Shown: positions 26,785 to 35,376 of the stretch, one piece after another | Numbering within the stretch: the first letter of the stretch is position 1 | Layout of the letters: each line of letters opens with the position of its first letter | DNA from: Bradyrhizobium sp. WBAH42 | Lineage (GTDB): Bacteria; Pseudomonadota; Alphaproteobacteria; Rhizobiales; Xanthobacteraceae | NCBI RefSeq assembly: GCF_024585265.1 | Contig: NZ_CP036533.1 | Coordinates: 3,853,001-3,917,000, forward strand | Reading direction: 5' to 3' | Length of the DNA: 64,000 nucleotides | Position numbers and translations under genes: made by a program | Notes under the pieces: generated by a model | Databases searched by the model: none | What the model saw: the letters and a program-made list of their open reading frames with translations, nothing else | Told to the model about the DNA's origin: nothing

Positions 26785-27410
26785 CACTGCAGCCCGATGC
26801 GAACGGTCCGCCCCATCGCATTTCGAGCGACAAACGGCAACAGCCTCAAACTTTGTTTGAATTCGCCTGTGCGTGTCGCCTCGAAATCCAATTCAGATGC
26901 GAAAGCTCTTAATCGCAAAAATGAAACTCCAAGCAGGCGAATTCTGCTGGTGCAGGATCATTCAACTAGATCCGGACGCCACGCGCGGACAATTGCAAAA
27001 TGGGTATGGGTAACATCATAAGGGTTCCAATTTCGGCGCGTGGCAAACGCCACAATCAGTGATGCGTAAATTGGGGCGATTGCGCCGCAAGCTGGTTCCC
27101 GTTGAGCCCTCGAGCTCAAGCTTGGCACCGCTTGCAAAGGGGCGACCAAGCCGCCGCATCTGCGACTTGCCTCAGTGGGTAGTTTGGGGCCCGATGCCTC
27201 AAGTACGTCGGGGGCCCTTTCGGCCCTCAGCTCTGCGAGAGAACAAGGCCTCAGGTTTGGCGGCTTTGAAATCGATAAGCGCAGCTGGCAGGCGAACGCA
27301 ATTGGCGCATTGGCGGCGTCTAGGCAAAGTCCGGTTATGGCCCATCGGCGCCGTCAACGTTGTGCACTGTTGAGAGACGAGCCGACATCTGGCGCGCCCA
27401 AACTCAGCGT
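26785..27410. other. Gene-free stretch at the right end of the bounded segment
   Basis: No supported gene is seen. A short hairpin GTGGC-AAAC-GCCAC lies at 27040-27053. The bases near 27330-27350 (AAGTCCGGTTATGGCCCAT) look like degraded repetitive DNA known to me from Bradyrhizobium intergenic regions. Confidence 0.4.
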
Positions 27411-27434
27411 ATGATTTATAAGTACACGCCCTAG
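27411..27434 (-). repeat. Right inverted repeat of the bounded segment
   Basis: On the minus strand it reads CTAGGGCGTGTACT followed by TATAAATCAT, mirroring 23674-23697 with two differences. The next bases (CGGAAATTAAG) would be the original tctA downstream flank. Confidence 0.8.
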
Positions 27435-27559
27435 CGGAAATTAAGAAGGCGGGGCGCGTCTGCCTAATGCGTAAGCACCGGTGACGTATTATTTGAGTTG
27501 CTCTCGCCGCCAGCGGCGGCAACCATCGCGGCGCTGTCCATTCCCACGCGAGAGCCCCG

Positions 27560-29362
27560 ATGACCAAGCTCACCCGCTTCTCCGTCGCGCCGCTGCACAG
27601 CATGACGCGGCGTCTGGCTGACGTCGCCTCGGCGCGTGTGACGCCGGATCTCGTCATCACGGGCGCGCGCGTGCTCTCGACCTATTCCGAGCGTATCCAT
27701 CCGGGGCGGGAGGTCTGGATCTCAGGCGGCCGCATCGCGGCGGTGAAGCCGGCCGGTACAGCGAAGAAGGCGTGGGGCGATGTTCCGCTTTATGACGCGG
27801 CCGGCGGCATCATCGCGCCGGGCCTCGTCGATCCGCACATTCACATCGAATCCTCGATGGTGACGGCCTGTTCCTACGCCGAGGCCGCGCTGCTCAACGG
27901 CACCACGACGATCTTTTGCGACAGCCACGAGATCGGCAACGTCATGGACGTCGCCGGTGTGGAGGCGATGCTGGAAGATGCGCGCGAGGCGCCGCTCTCG
28001 ATCTTCCTGACCGTGCCGAGCACCGTTCCTGCGACCTCGGCTGAGCTCGAGACGGCGGGCGGCGACCTTACGCCGGACAAGATCGCCGGCCTTTTCGACC
28101 GCTGGCCCGAAGCGGTGGCGCTTGGCGAGAAGATGGATTTCGTGCCCGTCACGATGGGTGACGAGCGCAGCCACGCCATCCTCGCCGCCGCCTTGAAGCG
28201 GGGGCGTCCCGTGTCCGGCCATGTCTATGGCCGCGAATTCGTCGCGGCTTATGCGGCATCCGGCGTCACCGACACGCATGAGGCGATCGACCGCGACATC
28301 GCCGATGACCTGCTCGATGCCGGCGTCTGGGTGTTTTTGCGCGGGGGACCGCCGACCACGCCGTGGCATTCGCTGCCGCAAGCGATCCGAACGATCACCG
28401 AACTCGGGGCCTCGCACAAGCGCACCGCCGTGTGCACGGACGACCGTGACGCCGACGATCTCCTGCTATTCGGTCTCGACTGGGTGGTGCGCGAAGCCGT
28501 GAAGGCGGGGATGTCGCCGGAGCAGGCCTGGTCGATGGGCTCGCTGCATGGCGCGACCCGCTTCGGCATGGAAGGCGATATCGGCGGGCTCGGCGGCGGC
28601 CGCCGCGCCGATCTCGTGCTGGTGGACGATCAGCTCAAGCCACAATGCACCTGGTATGGCGGCGAGCTCGTGGTCGAGCGCGGCAAGATCACGTCGCGTC
28701 TCGATCGGGCGCTGTCGCAGCGCTATCAATATCCGAGGGCAGCCTATGCGACCGTCAAGCTGCCGCAGACGATGAAGCTGACGCCGGAATTGCCGGCCAA
28801 GGCCTGCACCGTCAACGCCATCAGGACCGCGCTTCCCGGCATCACGCTGATCCACGAGAAGGTCGCGATCGAGCCGGCCAAGGACTGGCCGTCGCTGTTC
28901 GCGCGCTATGGCCTCTGCTTCGTCGCGGTGGTCGAGCGCCACGGCAAGTCCGCCGGCAATGTCGCCCACGGCCTTCTCAAGGATTTCGGCCTGAAGCGCG
29001 GCGCGGTCGCCTCCAGCGTCGGTCACGACAGCCACAACATCATCGTCGCCGGTACCAACGAGGCCGACATGCAGGTCGCGATTGCAGCGATTAGGGAGCA
29101 GCAGGGGGGCGTTTGCGTCGTCGCCGATGGCGAGGTGAGGGCGCTGGTTCCGCTGCCGATCGCAGGACTCCTCTCCGACAAGCGTGTCACCGAAGTGGCG
29201 GAAGAGGTGAAGGTGCTGAAGAAACAATGGGCCGAGGCTGGCTGCACCATCCCGTACATGGGCTTCAATTTGATTCCGCTATCGGTCATTCCGGAAATTC
29301 GCATCACCGACAAGGGCCTCGTGCTGGTGCCGCAGATGCAGCTGGCGCCACTGTTCGAGTGA
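27560..29362 (+). CDS. ade: Adenine deaminase
   Basis: 600-aa amidohydrolase-superfamily enzyme converting adenine to hypoxanthine and ammonia. The metal-site strand is [16 protein letters not shown] (about residues 92-107), followed by [15 protein letters not shown] and, later, [12 protein letters not shown]. The C-terminal adenine-deaminase domain carries [18 protein letters not shown] and the closing [18 protein letters not shown]. Full family length. Start ATG 27560; the in-frame ATG at 27602 is a weaker choice. It precedes the glyoxylate operon by about 150 bp with a hairpin between. Confidence 0.92.
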   Translation: MTKLTRFSVAPLHSMTRRLADVASARVTPDLVITGARVLSTYSERIHPGREVWISGGRIAAVKPAGTAKKAWGDVPLYDAAGGIIAPGLVDPHIHIESSMVTACSYAEAALLNGTTTIFCDSHEIGNVMDVAGVEAMLEDAREAPLSIFLTVPSTVPATSAELETAGGDLTPDKIAGLFDRWPEAVALGEKMDFVPVTMGDERSHAILAAALKRGRPVSGHVYGREFVAAYAASGVTDTHEAIDRDIADDLLDAGVWVFLRGGPPTTPWHSLPQAIRTITELGASHKRTAVCTDDRDADDLLLFGLDWVVREAVKAGMSPEQAWSMGSLHGATRFGMEGDIGGLGGGRRADLVLVDDQLKPQCTWYGGELVVERGKITSRLDRALSQRYQYPRAAYATVKLPQTMKLTPELPAKACTVNAIRTALPGITLIHEKVAIEPAKDWPSLFARYGLCFVAVVERHGKSAGNVAHGLLKDFGLKRGAVASSVGHDSHNIIVAGTNEADMQVAIAAIREQQGGVCVVADGEVRALVPLPIAGLLSDKRVTEVAEEVKVLKKQWAEAGCTIPYMGFNLIPLSVIPEIRITDKGLVLVPQMQLAPLFE

Positions 29363-29402
29363 CCTGCTTTCACGCATCTCTTGATCTAACCGATTGAGAC
29401 GC

Positions 29403-29460
29403 CCACGATTTTCTCGCGGCTGCCGCATCGTGGAAAATAAAATCGATCTCGTTGAGATCG
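29403..29460. promoter_or_regulatory. Hairpin and palindrome between ade and gcl
   Basis: CCACGAT (29403-29409) pairs with ATCGTGG (29427-29433) around a loop that itself contains GCGGC-T-GCCGC. Then CGATCTC-GTT-GAGATCG (29444-29460) forms a 7-bp palindrome 54 bp before the gcl start. The first may end the ade transcript and the second may be an operator for the gcl operon. Confidence 0.4.
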
Positions 29461-29514
29461 GCTTCTGCGCACCTGATGATCTCGTTCGCTGACGCAATTT
29501 GAGCGAGGTCCGAT

Positions 29515-31299
29515 ATGGCGAAGATGCGAGCTGTCGATGCGGCCGTGCGTATCCTGGAGAGGGAAGGTATCTCGACGGCCTTCGGAGTTCCCGGCGCTGC
29601 GATCAATCCGCTTTACTCGGCGCTGAAGAAGCGTGGCTCGATCCGCCACATCCTGGCGCGCCATGTCGAGGGCGCTTCGCACATGGCCGAGGGCTATACG
29701 CGCGCCAAGGCCGGCAACATCGGGGTCTGCATCGGTACCTCCGGGCCGGCCGGCACCGACATGATCACCGGACTCTATTCGGCGATCGCCGATTCCATCC
29801 CGATCCTCTGCATCACCGGTCAGGCGCCGCGCGCGCGGCTCTACAAGGAGGATTTTCAGGCGGTTGACATCGAGTCGATCGCCAAGCCCGTGACCAAATG
29901 GGCAGTGACGGTGCGCGAGCCGGCGCTGGTGCCGCGTGTGTTCAGCCAGGCCTTTCATGTGATGCGCTCAGGGCGCCCGGGGCCGGTGCTGATCGACATG
30001 CCGCTCGACGTGCAGCTCGCCGAGATCGAGTTCGACGACGAGACCTACGAGCCGCTGCCGGTCTACAAGCCCGCCGCGACGCGCAAGCAGGTGGAGAAGG
30101 CGCTCGAGATGCTCAACACCGCCGAGCGGCCGCTGATCGTGGCAGGCGGCGGCATCATCAACGCCGACGCCTCTGACCTGCTGGTCGAGTTCGCCGAGAT
30201 CGCCAACGTGCCGGTGGTGCCGACGCTGATGGGATGGGGCGCGATCCCTGACGATCACGTGCTGATGGCCGGCATGGTCGGGCTTCAGACCAGCCACCGC
30301 TATGGCAACGCCACCCTGCTGGAATCCGACTTCGTGCTCGGCATCGGCAACCGCTGGGCCAACCGCCACACCGGCTCGGTCGAGACCTACACCAAGGGTC
30401 GCAAATTCGTTCACGTGGACATCGAGCCGACGCAGATCGGGCGTGTGTTCAATCCCGATCTCGGCATCGTCTCGGACGCCAAGGCCGCGCTCGAGCTGTT
30501 CGTCGCCGTCGCCAGGGAGTGGCGGCGGTCGGGCAGGCTCCGCGAGCGCCAGGCCTGGCCCGCTTCCTGCCGCGACCGCAAGAAGACGATGCTGCGCAAG
30601 AGCCATTTCGACAACGTTCCGATCAAGCCGCAGCGCGTCTATGAGGAAATGAACAAGGCATTCGGCCGCGACACCACCTATGTTACGGTGATCGGCCTGT
30701 CGCAGATCGCCGGCGCGCAATTCCTCGGCGTCTACAAGCCCCGCAACTGGATCAATGCAGGGCAGGCGGGGCCGCTCGGGTGGACGCTGCCGGCCGCGCT
30801 CGGCGTGCGCGCGGCCTGTCCGGAGCGCGAGATCGTCGCGCTGTCGGGCGATTACGACTTTCAGTTCCTGATCGAGGAGCTCGCAGTCGGCGCGCAGTTC
30901 AATCTGCCCTACATCCACGTCGTCGTGAACAATTCCTATCTCGGCCTGATCCGCCAGGCCCAGCGCGGCTTCGATATGGACTATCACGTCCAGCTCTCCT
31001 TCGAGAACATCAACGCGCCCGAGATCGGCGTCTACGGCGTCGACCATGTCGCGGTCGCCGAAGGTCTCGGCTGCAAGGCCATCCGCGTCACCGACCCGAA
31101 GGACACGCAAGCGGCGTTTGCGACCGCCCGCGAATTGATGGCGAAGCACCGCGTGCCAGTCGTGGTCGAGTTCATCCTCGAACGGGTCACCAACATCGCC
31201 ATGGGCACGGAGATCGACAACATCGTGGAGTTCGAGGAGGTGCTGGACCTTCCGCTCGACGAAGTCGAGACCACACGCGTGCTGCAGCCGGCGGAATAG
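29515..31299 (+). CDS. gcl: Glyoxylate carboligase (tartronate-semialdehyde synthase)
   Basis: 594-aa ThDP enzyme joining two glyoxylates to tartronate semialdehyde and CO2. The normal ThDP glutamate is replaced by valine: Val51 in [15 protein letters not shown], exactly the Gcl hallmark. The ThDP/Mg motif is [19 protein letters not shown] with [10 protein letters not shown]. The C-terminus is the usual Gcl tail. First gene of gcl-hyi-glxR, with 13-bp and 12-bp gaps, so a single transcript. ATG at 29515 follows GCGAGG. Confidence 0.96.
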   Translation: MAKMRAVDAAVRILEREGISTAFGVPGAAINPLYSALKKRGSIRHILARHVEGASHMAEGYTRAKAGNIGVCIGTSGPAGTDMITGLYSAIADSIPILCITGQAPRARLYKEDFQAVDIESIAKPVTKWAVTVREPALVPRVFSQAFHVMRSGRPGPVLIDMPLDVQLAEIEFDDETYEPLPVYKPAATRKQVEKALEMLNTAERPLIVAGGGIINADASDLLVEFAEIANVPVVPTLMGWGAIPDDHVLMAGMVGLQTSHRYGNATLLESDFVLGIGNRWANRHTGSVETYTKGRKFVHVDIEPTQIGRVFNPDLGIVSDAKAALELFVAVAREWRRSGRLRERQAWPASCRDRKKTMLRKSHFDNVPIKPQRVYEEMNKAFGRDTTYVTVIGLSQIAGAQFLGVYKPRNWINAGQAGPLGWTLPAALGVRAACPEREIVALSGDYDFQFLIEELAVGAQFNLPYIHVVVNNSYLGLIRQAQRGFDMDYHVQLSFENINAPEIGVYGVDHVAVAEGLGCKAIRVTDPKDTQAAFATARELMAKHRVPVVVEFILERVTNIAMGTEIDNIVEFEEVLDLPLDEVETTRVLQPAE

Positions 31300-31312
31300 G
31301 GGAAGAAGCACC

Positions 31313-32098
31313 ATGCCGAAGTTTGCCGCCAACCTCACCATGCTCTTCAACGAGATGCCGTTCCTCGACCGCTTCGCAGCGGCGAAGACGGCGGGCTTTG
31401 CCGGGGTCGAATATCTCTTCCCCTATGATTTCGACAAGGCGCAGCTGCGCGAGCAGCTCGAGGCCCACGGGCTGACGCAGGTGCTGCACAATCTCCCCGC
31501 TGGCAACTGGGCCGGCGGCGAGCGCGGCATTGCGATCCTGCCCGACCGCACCGCCGAATTCCGCGATGGCGTGTTCCGCGCCATTGATTATGCCAAGGCG
31601 CTCGATTGCGAGCAGCTCAACTGTCTCGTCGGCATCGCGCCTGTTGATGCCGATCCGCGCGAGCTTCAGGAGACGCTGGTCGGGAATCTGCGTTTTGCGG
31701 CTTCGACGCTGGCGCGGGAGAACATCAAGCTGCTGGTCGAGCCCATCAACACGCTCGACATTCCCGGCTTCTTCCTCAACGGCACCGAGCAGGCGGTGCA
31801 GCTGATCTCCGAGGTGAGGTCGAACAACCTCTTCATCCAGTACGACATCTACCACATGCAGATCATGGAGGGCGATCTCGCCCGCACCATGCAGGAATAC
31901 CTGCCTCAGATCGCCCACGTCCAGCTGGCCGACAATCCCGGCCGCCATGAGCCTGGCACCGGCGAGATCAACTATCCCTTCCTGTTCCGCCACCTCGACG
32001 CGATCGGCTATCGCGGCTGGATCGGCTGCGAATACAAGCCGCGCACGACGACGCTGGAAGGCCTGTCCTGGCACGCGGCACAGACGTTTGAGACCTGA
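31313..32098 (+). CDS. hyi: Hydroxypyruvate isomerase
   Basis: 261-aa TIM-barrel enzyme interconverting hydroxypyruvate and tartronate semialdehyde. Marks: opening KFAANLTMLFNEMPFLDRFA, LVEPINTLDIPGFFLN (metal-site glutamate), YDIYHMQIMEGDL and HVQLADNPGRHEPGTGEINY. Length is standard. Lies between gcl and glxR; GGGGAAG precedes the ATG. Confidence 0.95.
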   Translation: MPKFAANLTMLFNEMPFLDRFAAAKTAGFAGVEYLFPYDFDKAQLREQLEAHGLTQVLHNLPAGNWAGGERGIAILPDRTAEFRDGVFRAIDYAKALDCEQLNCLVGIAPVDADPRELQETLVGNLRFAASTLARENIKLLVEPINTLDIPGFFLNGTEQAVQLISEVRSNNLFIQYDIYHMQIMEGDLARTMQEYLPQIAHVQLADNPGRHEPGTGEINYPFLFRHLDAIGYRGWIGCEYKPRTTTLEGLSWHAAQTFET

Positions 32099-32110
32099 GG
32101 AAACGCAAAC

Positions 32111-32998
32111 ATGACCAATATCGGCTTCATCGGACTCGGCACCATGGGGCGGCCGATGGCCGGCCATCTCCTGGCCGCGGGTCATCGCGTTTTCCTGCAT
32201 GACATTGCGCCGATCGCGCCGGATCTGATGTCCGCGGGCGGCATCGCCTGCACGTCGTCCAGGGAGGTCGCAGAGCAGGCGGACGCGGTCATCATCATGG
32301 TGCCGGATACGCCGCATGTGGAGGCCGCGCTGTTCGGCAAGGACGGTGTCGCCAGCGGCATCTCCAAGGGCAAGATCGTCGTCGACATGAGCTCGATCTC
32401 GCCGCTGGCGACTAAGGAGTTCGCGAAGAAGATCGAGGCGCTCGGCGCCGACTATCTCGACGCGCCGGTGTCGGGAGGGGAAGTCGGCGCGAAAGCTGCG
32501 AGCCTCACCATCATGGTCGGCGGGCCGGAGCGGGCCTTTGGCACCATGAAGCCGATCTTCGACAAGTTGGGCAAGAACGTCACCCATGTCGGCGCCAACG
32601 GCGACGGACAGACGACGAAGGTCGCCAACCAGATCATCGTCGCGCTCACCATCGAAGCTGTGAGCGAGGCGCTGTTGTTCGCATCCAAGGCCGGTGCGAA
32701 TCCCGCGCTGGTGCGCAAGGCGCTGATGGGCGGCTTTGCCTCTTCGCGCATTCTGGAGGTGCATGGCGAGCGCATGGTGAAGCGCAATTTCGATCCGGGC
32801 TTCCGCATCGAGCTGCACCAGAAGGATCTCAATCTCGCGCTCGAAGGCGCTCGCTCACTCGGCCTGTCGCTGCCGAGCACGGCCGTGGCGCAGCAATTGT
32901 TCTCGTCCTGTACCGCACATGGCGGCAAAGCATGGGATCATTCGGCGATGGTTCGGGCGCTGGAACTGATGGCCGGCCACGAGATCGCAGCTAGCTGA
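32111..32998 (+). CDS. glxR: 2-hydroxy-3-oxopropionate (tartronate semialdehyde) reductase
   Basis: 295-aa beta-hydroxyacid dehydrogenase reducing tartronate semialdehyde to glycerate with NAD(P)H. Rossmann motif IGFIGLGTMGRPMAGHL, substrate loop DAPVSGGEVGAKAASLTIM and the catalytic lysine in TTKVANQIIVALTIEA. Third gene of the glyoxylate operon. A glycerate kinase, the next step, is not in the window. Confidence 0.94.
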   Translation: MTNIGFIGLGTMGRPMAGHLLAAGHRVFLHDIAPIAPDLMSAGGIACTSSREVAEQADAVIIMVPDTPHVEAALFGKDGVASGISKGKIVVDMSSISPLATKEFAKKIEALGADYLDAPVSGGEVGAKAASLTIMVGGPERAFGTMKPIFDKLGKNVTHVGANGDGQTTKVANQIIVALTIEAVSEALLFASKAGANPALVRKALMGGFASSRILEVHGERMVKRNFDPGFRIELHQKDLNLALEGARSLGLSLPSTAVAQQLFSSCTAHGGKAWDHSAMVRALELMAGHEIAAS

Positions 32999-32999
32999 A

Positions 33000-33016
33000 C
33001 TGTTACGCCGTAACAG
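33000..33016 (+). terminator. Short hairpin after the glyoxylate operon
   Basis: CTGTTAC-GCC-GTAACAG follows the glxR stop almost directly. There is no T run, so it may be a weak terminator or an RNA 3' end stabiliser. Confidence 0.4.
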
Positions 33017-33112
33017 TCTCCAGATGCGGGGTGACTTTCGCCGCAGGGGAACCGGAACAATGATCTGGCCCCGCGGTTGAAGGCGCAGGACAATCACTGG
33101 AGACAAAACACC

Positions 33113-33496
33113 ATGAAAACCCGTCTTGCGATTACGTTGGCTGCAGCGTCGCTGCTGGCGTCGAGCGCAGCCTTTGCCCAGTCGACGACCGAACAAGGCG
33201 CCAGGGACGGCGCGCGTGCGGGTGGCGACATCGGCGGCCCGATCGGAGCGATGGTCGGCGGCACCGTGGGTGCAGCCGTCGGCGCCGGTCTTGAAATTCC
33301 GAATGCGGTCCTGGGCGGAATTCCGCGCAGCGACTCCGTCGTAGTCCACGAGCGCGTCGTGGTCGGCGAGCCCCTGCCACCCACCGTGGTGCTCCGCCCG
33401 GTGCCGAATTACACCGAGTATCGCTATGCGGTCGTGAACGATCGCCGCGTGATCGTCGAGCCGCGCACGCGCCGCGTGGTCAAGATCATCGACTGA
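33113..33496 (+). CDS. Secreted DUF1236-type protein with glycine-rich segment
   Basis: 127 aa with a signal peptide (MKTRLAITLAAASLLASSAA, cleaved after FAQ). A glycine-zipper-like stretch (GGDIGGPIGAMVGGTVGAAV) is followed by a C-terminal domain ending YRYAVVNDRRVIVEPRTRRV, the DUF1236 signature. Such proteins are common periplasmic or envelope proteins of rhizobia with unknown role. The ATG at 33113 was chosen because the signal peptide begins there. Confidence 0.82.
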   Translation: MKTRLAITLAAASLLASSAAFAQSTTEQGARDGARAGGDIGGPIGAMVGGTVGAAVGAGLEIPNAVLGGIPRSDSVVVHERVVVGEPLPPTVVLRPVPNYTEYRYAVVNDRRVIVEPRTRRVVKIID

Positions 33497-33521
33497 TCGA
33501 CGCAATCCTCTGTGCTGAGCA

Positions 33522-33551
33522 GGGCCCTGCGGAGTGTCACTCCGCGGGGCC
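33522..33551. terminator. Bidirectional hairpin between convergent genes
   Basis: GGCCC-T-GCGGAGTG and CACTCCGC-G-GGGCC pair with a 1-base loop and one mismatch. It stands after the DUF1236 gene and overlaps the 3' end of the convergent VanZ gene. Confidence 0.6.
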
Positions 33552-33914
33552 TTCGCTTGCCACGGCGGAGCTGATGCAAAAGCGCGAGAGCAGCCGGTCG
33601 GCCGTGGCGGCGAGCGCAAAGCCGAGGCAGGCGGTGGCGGCGTCGACCAGATAATCCTCCAGCCGCGCATGGCGGCCGGGTGCCCAAAATTGCATCAGCT
33701 CGAGCACGCCGATCAGGATGACCGCAGCCGCCGCAATCAGCAGACGCCGGCGTGGATAGGCGAGGCCGAAGGCCAACCCCACCATGATGAAGGCAAGCGC
33801 ATGTTCGCCGTCCTGACCGAGGGTGGAATGGGGGCGAAGGCCGGGAGGACCGAGAGTGGCGAACGTAACGGCAGCGGCGAGCAGCCAGGCAAAGGTACGA
33901 ATGAAAAGCGACAT
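33537..33914 (-). CDS. VanZ-like membrane protein
   Basis: 125 aa with three to four hydrophobic segments (FAWLLAAAVTFATLGPPGLR, EHALAFIMVGLAFGLAY, LLIAAAAVILIGVLELMQF, AATACLGFALAATADRLL). The pattern D-G-EHALAF...ELMQFWAPGRHARLEDYLVDA is typical of VanZ/YcnB-like proteins. Function beyond membrane location is unknown. Single gene. Confidence 0.75.
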   Translation of the reverse strand: MSLFIRTFAWLLAAAVTFATLGPPGLRPHSTLGQDGEHALAFIMVGLAFGLAYPRRRLLIAAAAVILIGVLELMQFWAPGRHARLEDYLVDAATACLGFALAATADRLLSRFCISSAVASEGPAE

Positions 33915-33990
33915 CTGGGTCGCTTAGCACGAATTTGGTCGGGTTGTCGCGAGGCTCGTATCAGATCGCCGTGTAGTTAATGACAAAATG

Positions 33991-34599
33991 TTAAAGCGGA
34001 TCGCGCACGCCAAGGCCATGCATGAAACGTTCCCGGATCTGCACGGGGTCGCGACGGGTGGTGCCTACGCCGGGCTTGTCGTCGATCCTGACCGCGATCA
34101 GGCAGGGCTCGGAGGCCGCCATCGCATCGTCGACCAGTCGCTCGAAATCCTCCTCGTCCGCGGCCCAGGCGCTGCTCGCGAGACCGCAGCCGATGGCGAT
34201 GGCGACGATGTCGGCGACGCTGGCTGCCGGTGTCGGCTGCGCGCCGGTGATCTGGTAGATGCCGTTGTCCATCACGATCATCGTGAGGTTTTTTGGCTTC
34301 AGAGCCGCGATCGTCGAGAGCGCGCCGAGCTGCATCAATAGCGAGCCGTCGCCTTCGAGCGCGAAGACGCGGCGGTCGGGCTGTGCCAGCGCCACGCCGA
34401 GCGCGATCGGGAAGGCAAGGCCCATGCTGCCCAGCATGTAGAAATTCTGCGGCCGGTGGCCGGCGGCCCAGAGGTCGAAATTGGTGTTGCCGATGCCGCC
34501 AATCACGGCTTCCTCGTGCTCGAGCTTTGCGATCAGCCGCGAGGTCACGTCAAACCGGTTCATCACCTTGGTATTGCCAGTGTTCATCGCCGGCCTCAC
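33991..34599 (-). CDS. ThDP-binding decarboxylase, beta (ComE-like) subunit
   Basis: 202 aa, the C-terminal ThDP-binding half of a split 2-oxoacid decarboxylase. The ThDP/Mg motif is GDGSLLMQLGALSTIAALKP ending MDNGIYQITG. The GSMGLAFPIALGVAL segment matches sulfopyruvate and phosphonopyruvate decarboxylases. Start GTG 34599 overlaps the alpha-subunit stop (GTGA), showing tight coupling. Substrate is inferred only: sulfopyruvate, phosphonopyruvate or another 3-substituted pyruvate. Confidence 0.8.
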   Translation of the reverse strand: MRPAMNTGNTKVMNRFDVTSRLIAKLEHEEAVIGGIGNTNFDLWAAGHRPQNFYMLGSMGLAFPIALGVALAQPDRRVFALEGDGSLLMQLGALSTIAALKPKNLTMIVMDNGIYQITGAQPTPAASVADIVAIAIGCGLASSAWAADEEDFERLVDDAMAASEPCLIAVRIDDKPGVGTTRRDPVQIRERFMHGLGVRDPL

Positions 34600-35147
34600 T
34601 TGTCAAAGACCTTGCCGCCCGTCAGCAGCGGGTTGAGGATCAACGCCACCGGCGCCTGCGTGGTGACAGCCTGCTTGATCGAGCGGTCGGTGATGAATTC
34701 GAGCTCGTCGAGCCGGGTGATGGTGTGGTGCTCAAGCGCCAGCGAATCCAGCACCGGTCGCATGGTGCGGCAGACCAGCGACTGGCCGTAGTTGAACTCG
34801 CCGAGCGTGCCGCGCTCGGAGACGAACATGATCAGCGGAATCTGGTAGGGCACTGCGAGCGAGGCCAGCACGTTGGCGAGCGTGGCAAAGCCGGAGGTCT
34901 GCATCAGCACCGCGCCGCGCCGTCCGCCCATCCAGGCGCCGGAGACGATGCCGACGGCCTCTTCCTCGCGGGCGGTCGCGAAGGTGGTGAAGAAGGGATC
35001 GGCGTGCAGGTTCTTGATCAGCGGCGTGAGCACGCGGTCAGGCACGTAAGGAATCAGGCTGATCTCGTTCCGCTTCAACGTTTGCAGGACGATGCCGTGC
35101 CAGCTTCCGTCGCGGCTCCCCTGCGTCTGCTGTTCCGCAATCGCCAT
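34596..35147 (-). CDS. ThDP-binding decarboxylase, alpha (ComD-like) subunit
   Basis: 183 aa, the N-terminal Pyr-domain half. The activating glutamate is in ATAREEEAVGIVSGAWMGG. It begins MAIAEQQTQGSRDGSWHGIV at ATG 35147, preceded by GGGAGAG. Together with the beta subunit it makes one complete ThDP enzyme, as in archaeal ComDE and bacterial sulfopyruvate decarboxylase. It is divergent (230 bp) from a D-2-hydroxyacid dehydrogenase gene. Confidence 0.8.
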   Translation of the reverse strand: MAIAEQQTQGSRDGSWHGIVLQTLKRNEISLIPYVPDRVLTPLIKNLHADPFFTTFATAREEEAVGIVSGAWMGGRRGAVLMQTSGFATLANVLASLAVPYQIPLIMFVSERGTLGEFNYGQSLVCRTMRPVLDSLALEHHTITRLDELEFITDRSIKQAVTTQAPVALILNPLLTGGKVFDK

Positions 35148-35376
35148 TGCGCTCTCCCTGCGGCCGCACATGCTTCTTGGTTCTGGCCGTCGCGGCAGTC
35201 TGCCGAACTTGACGCGAACAGCGGGATTGTCAACATGTCCGCGCCGTCACCATGATCTGCGCCAGCAGGCCTGCCGTGGCCGGCACCGCCATGGCATAAG
35301 CGGCGATAACCAGAACACGGGGGGGCACGGGGCGCTGACCTTGCGGCTCTCCCTCGCAAGAGCCGGAAGGGTCCTG

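Larger units (their letters stand above)
23674..27434. mobile_element. 3.76-kb segment bounded by 24-bp inverted repeats, no transposase
   Basis: The two ends agree at 22 of 24 positions as inverted repeats and both outer ends are CTAG. CTAG fits the YTAR target known for some IS5-family elements, and it may be a target duplication (it is self-complementary, so this cannot be decided here). Inside are an amidohydrolase gene, a Crp/Fnr gene and long gene-free stretches with lower coding density than the surroundings. Joining the outer flanks gives GACTAGCGGAAATT, that is, tctA ending normally. No transposase frame was found, so it would be a non-autonomous or decayed element. Confidence 0.55.
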
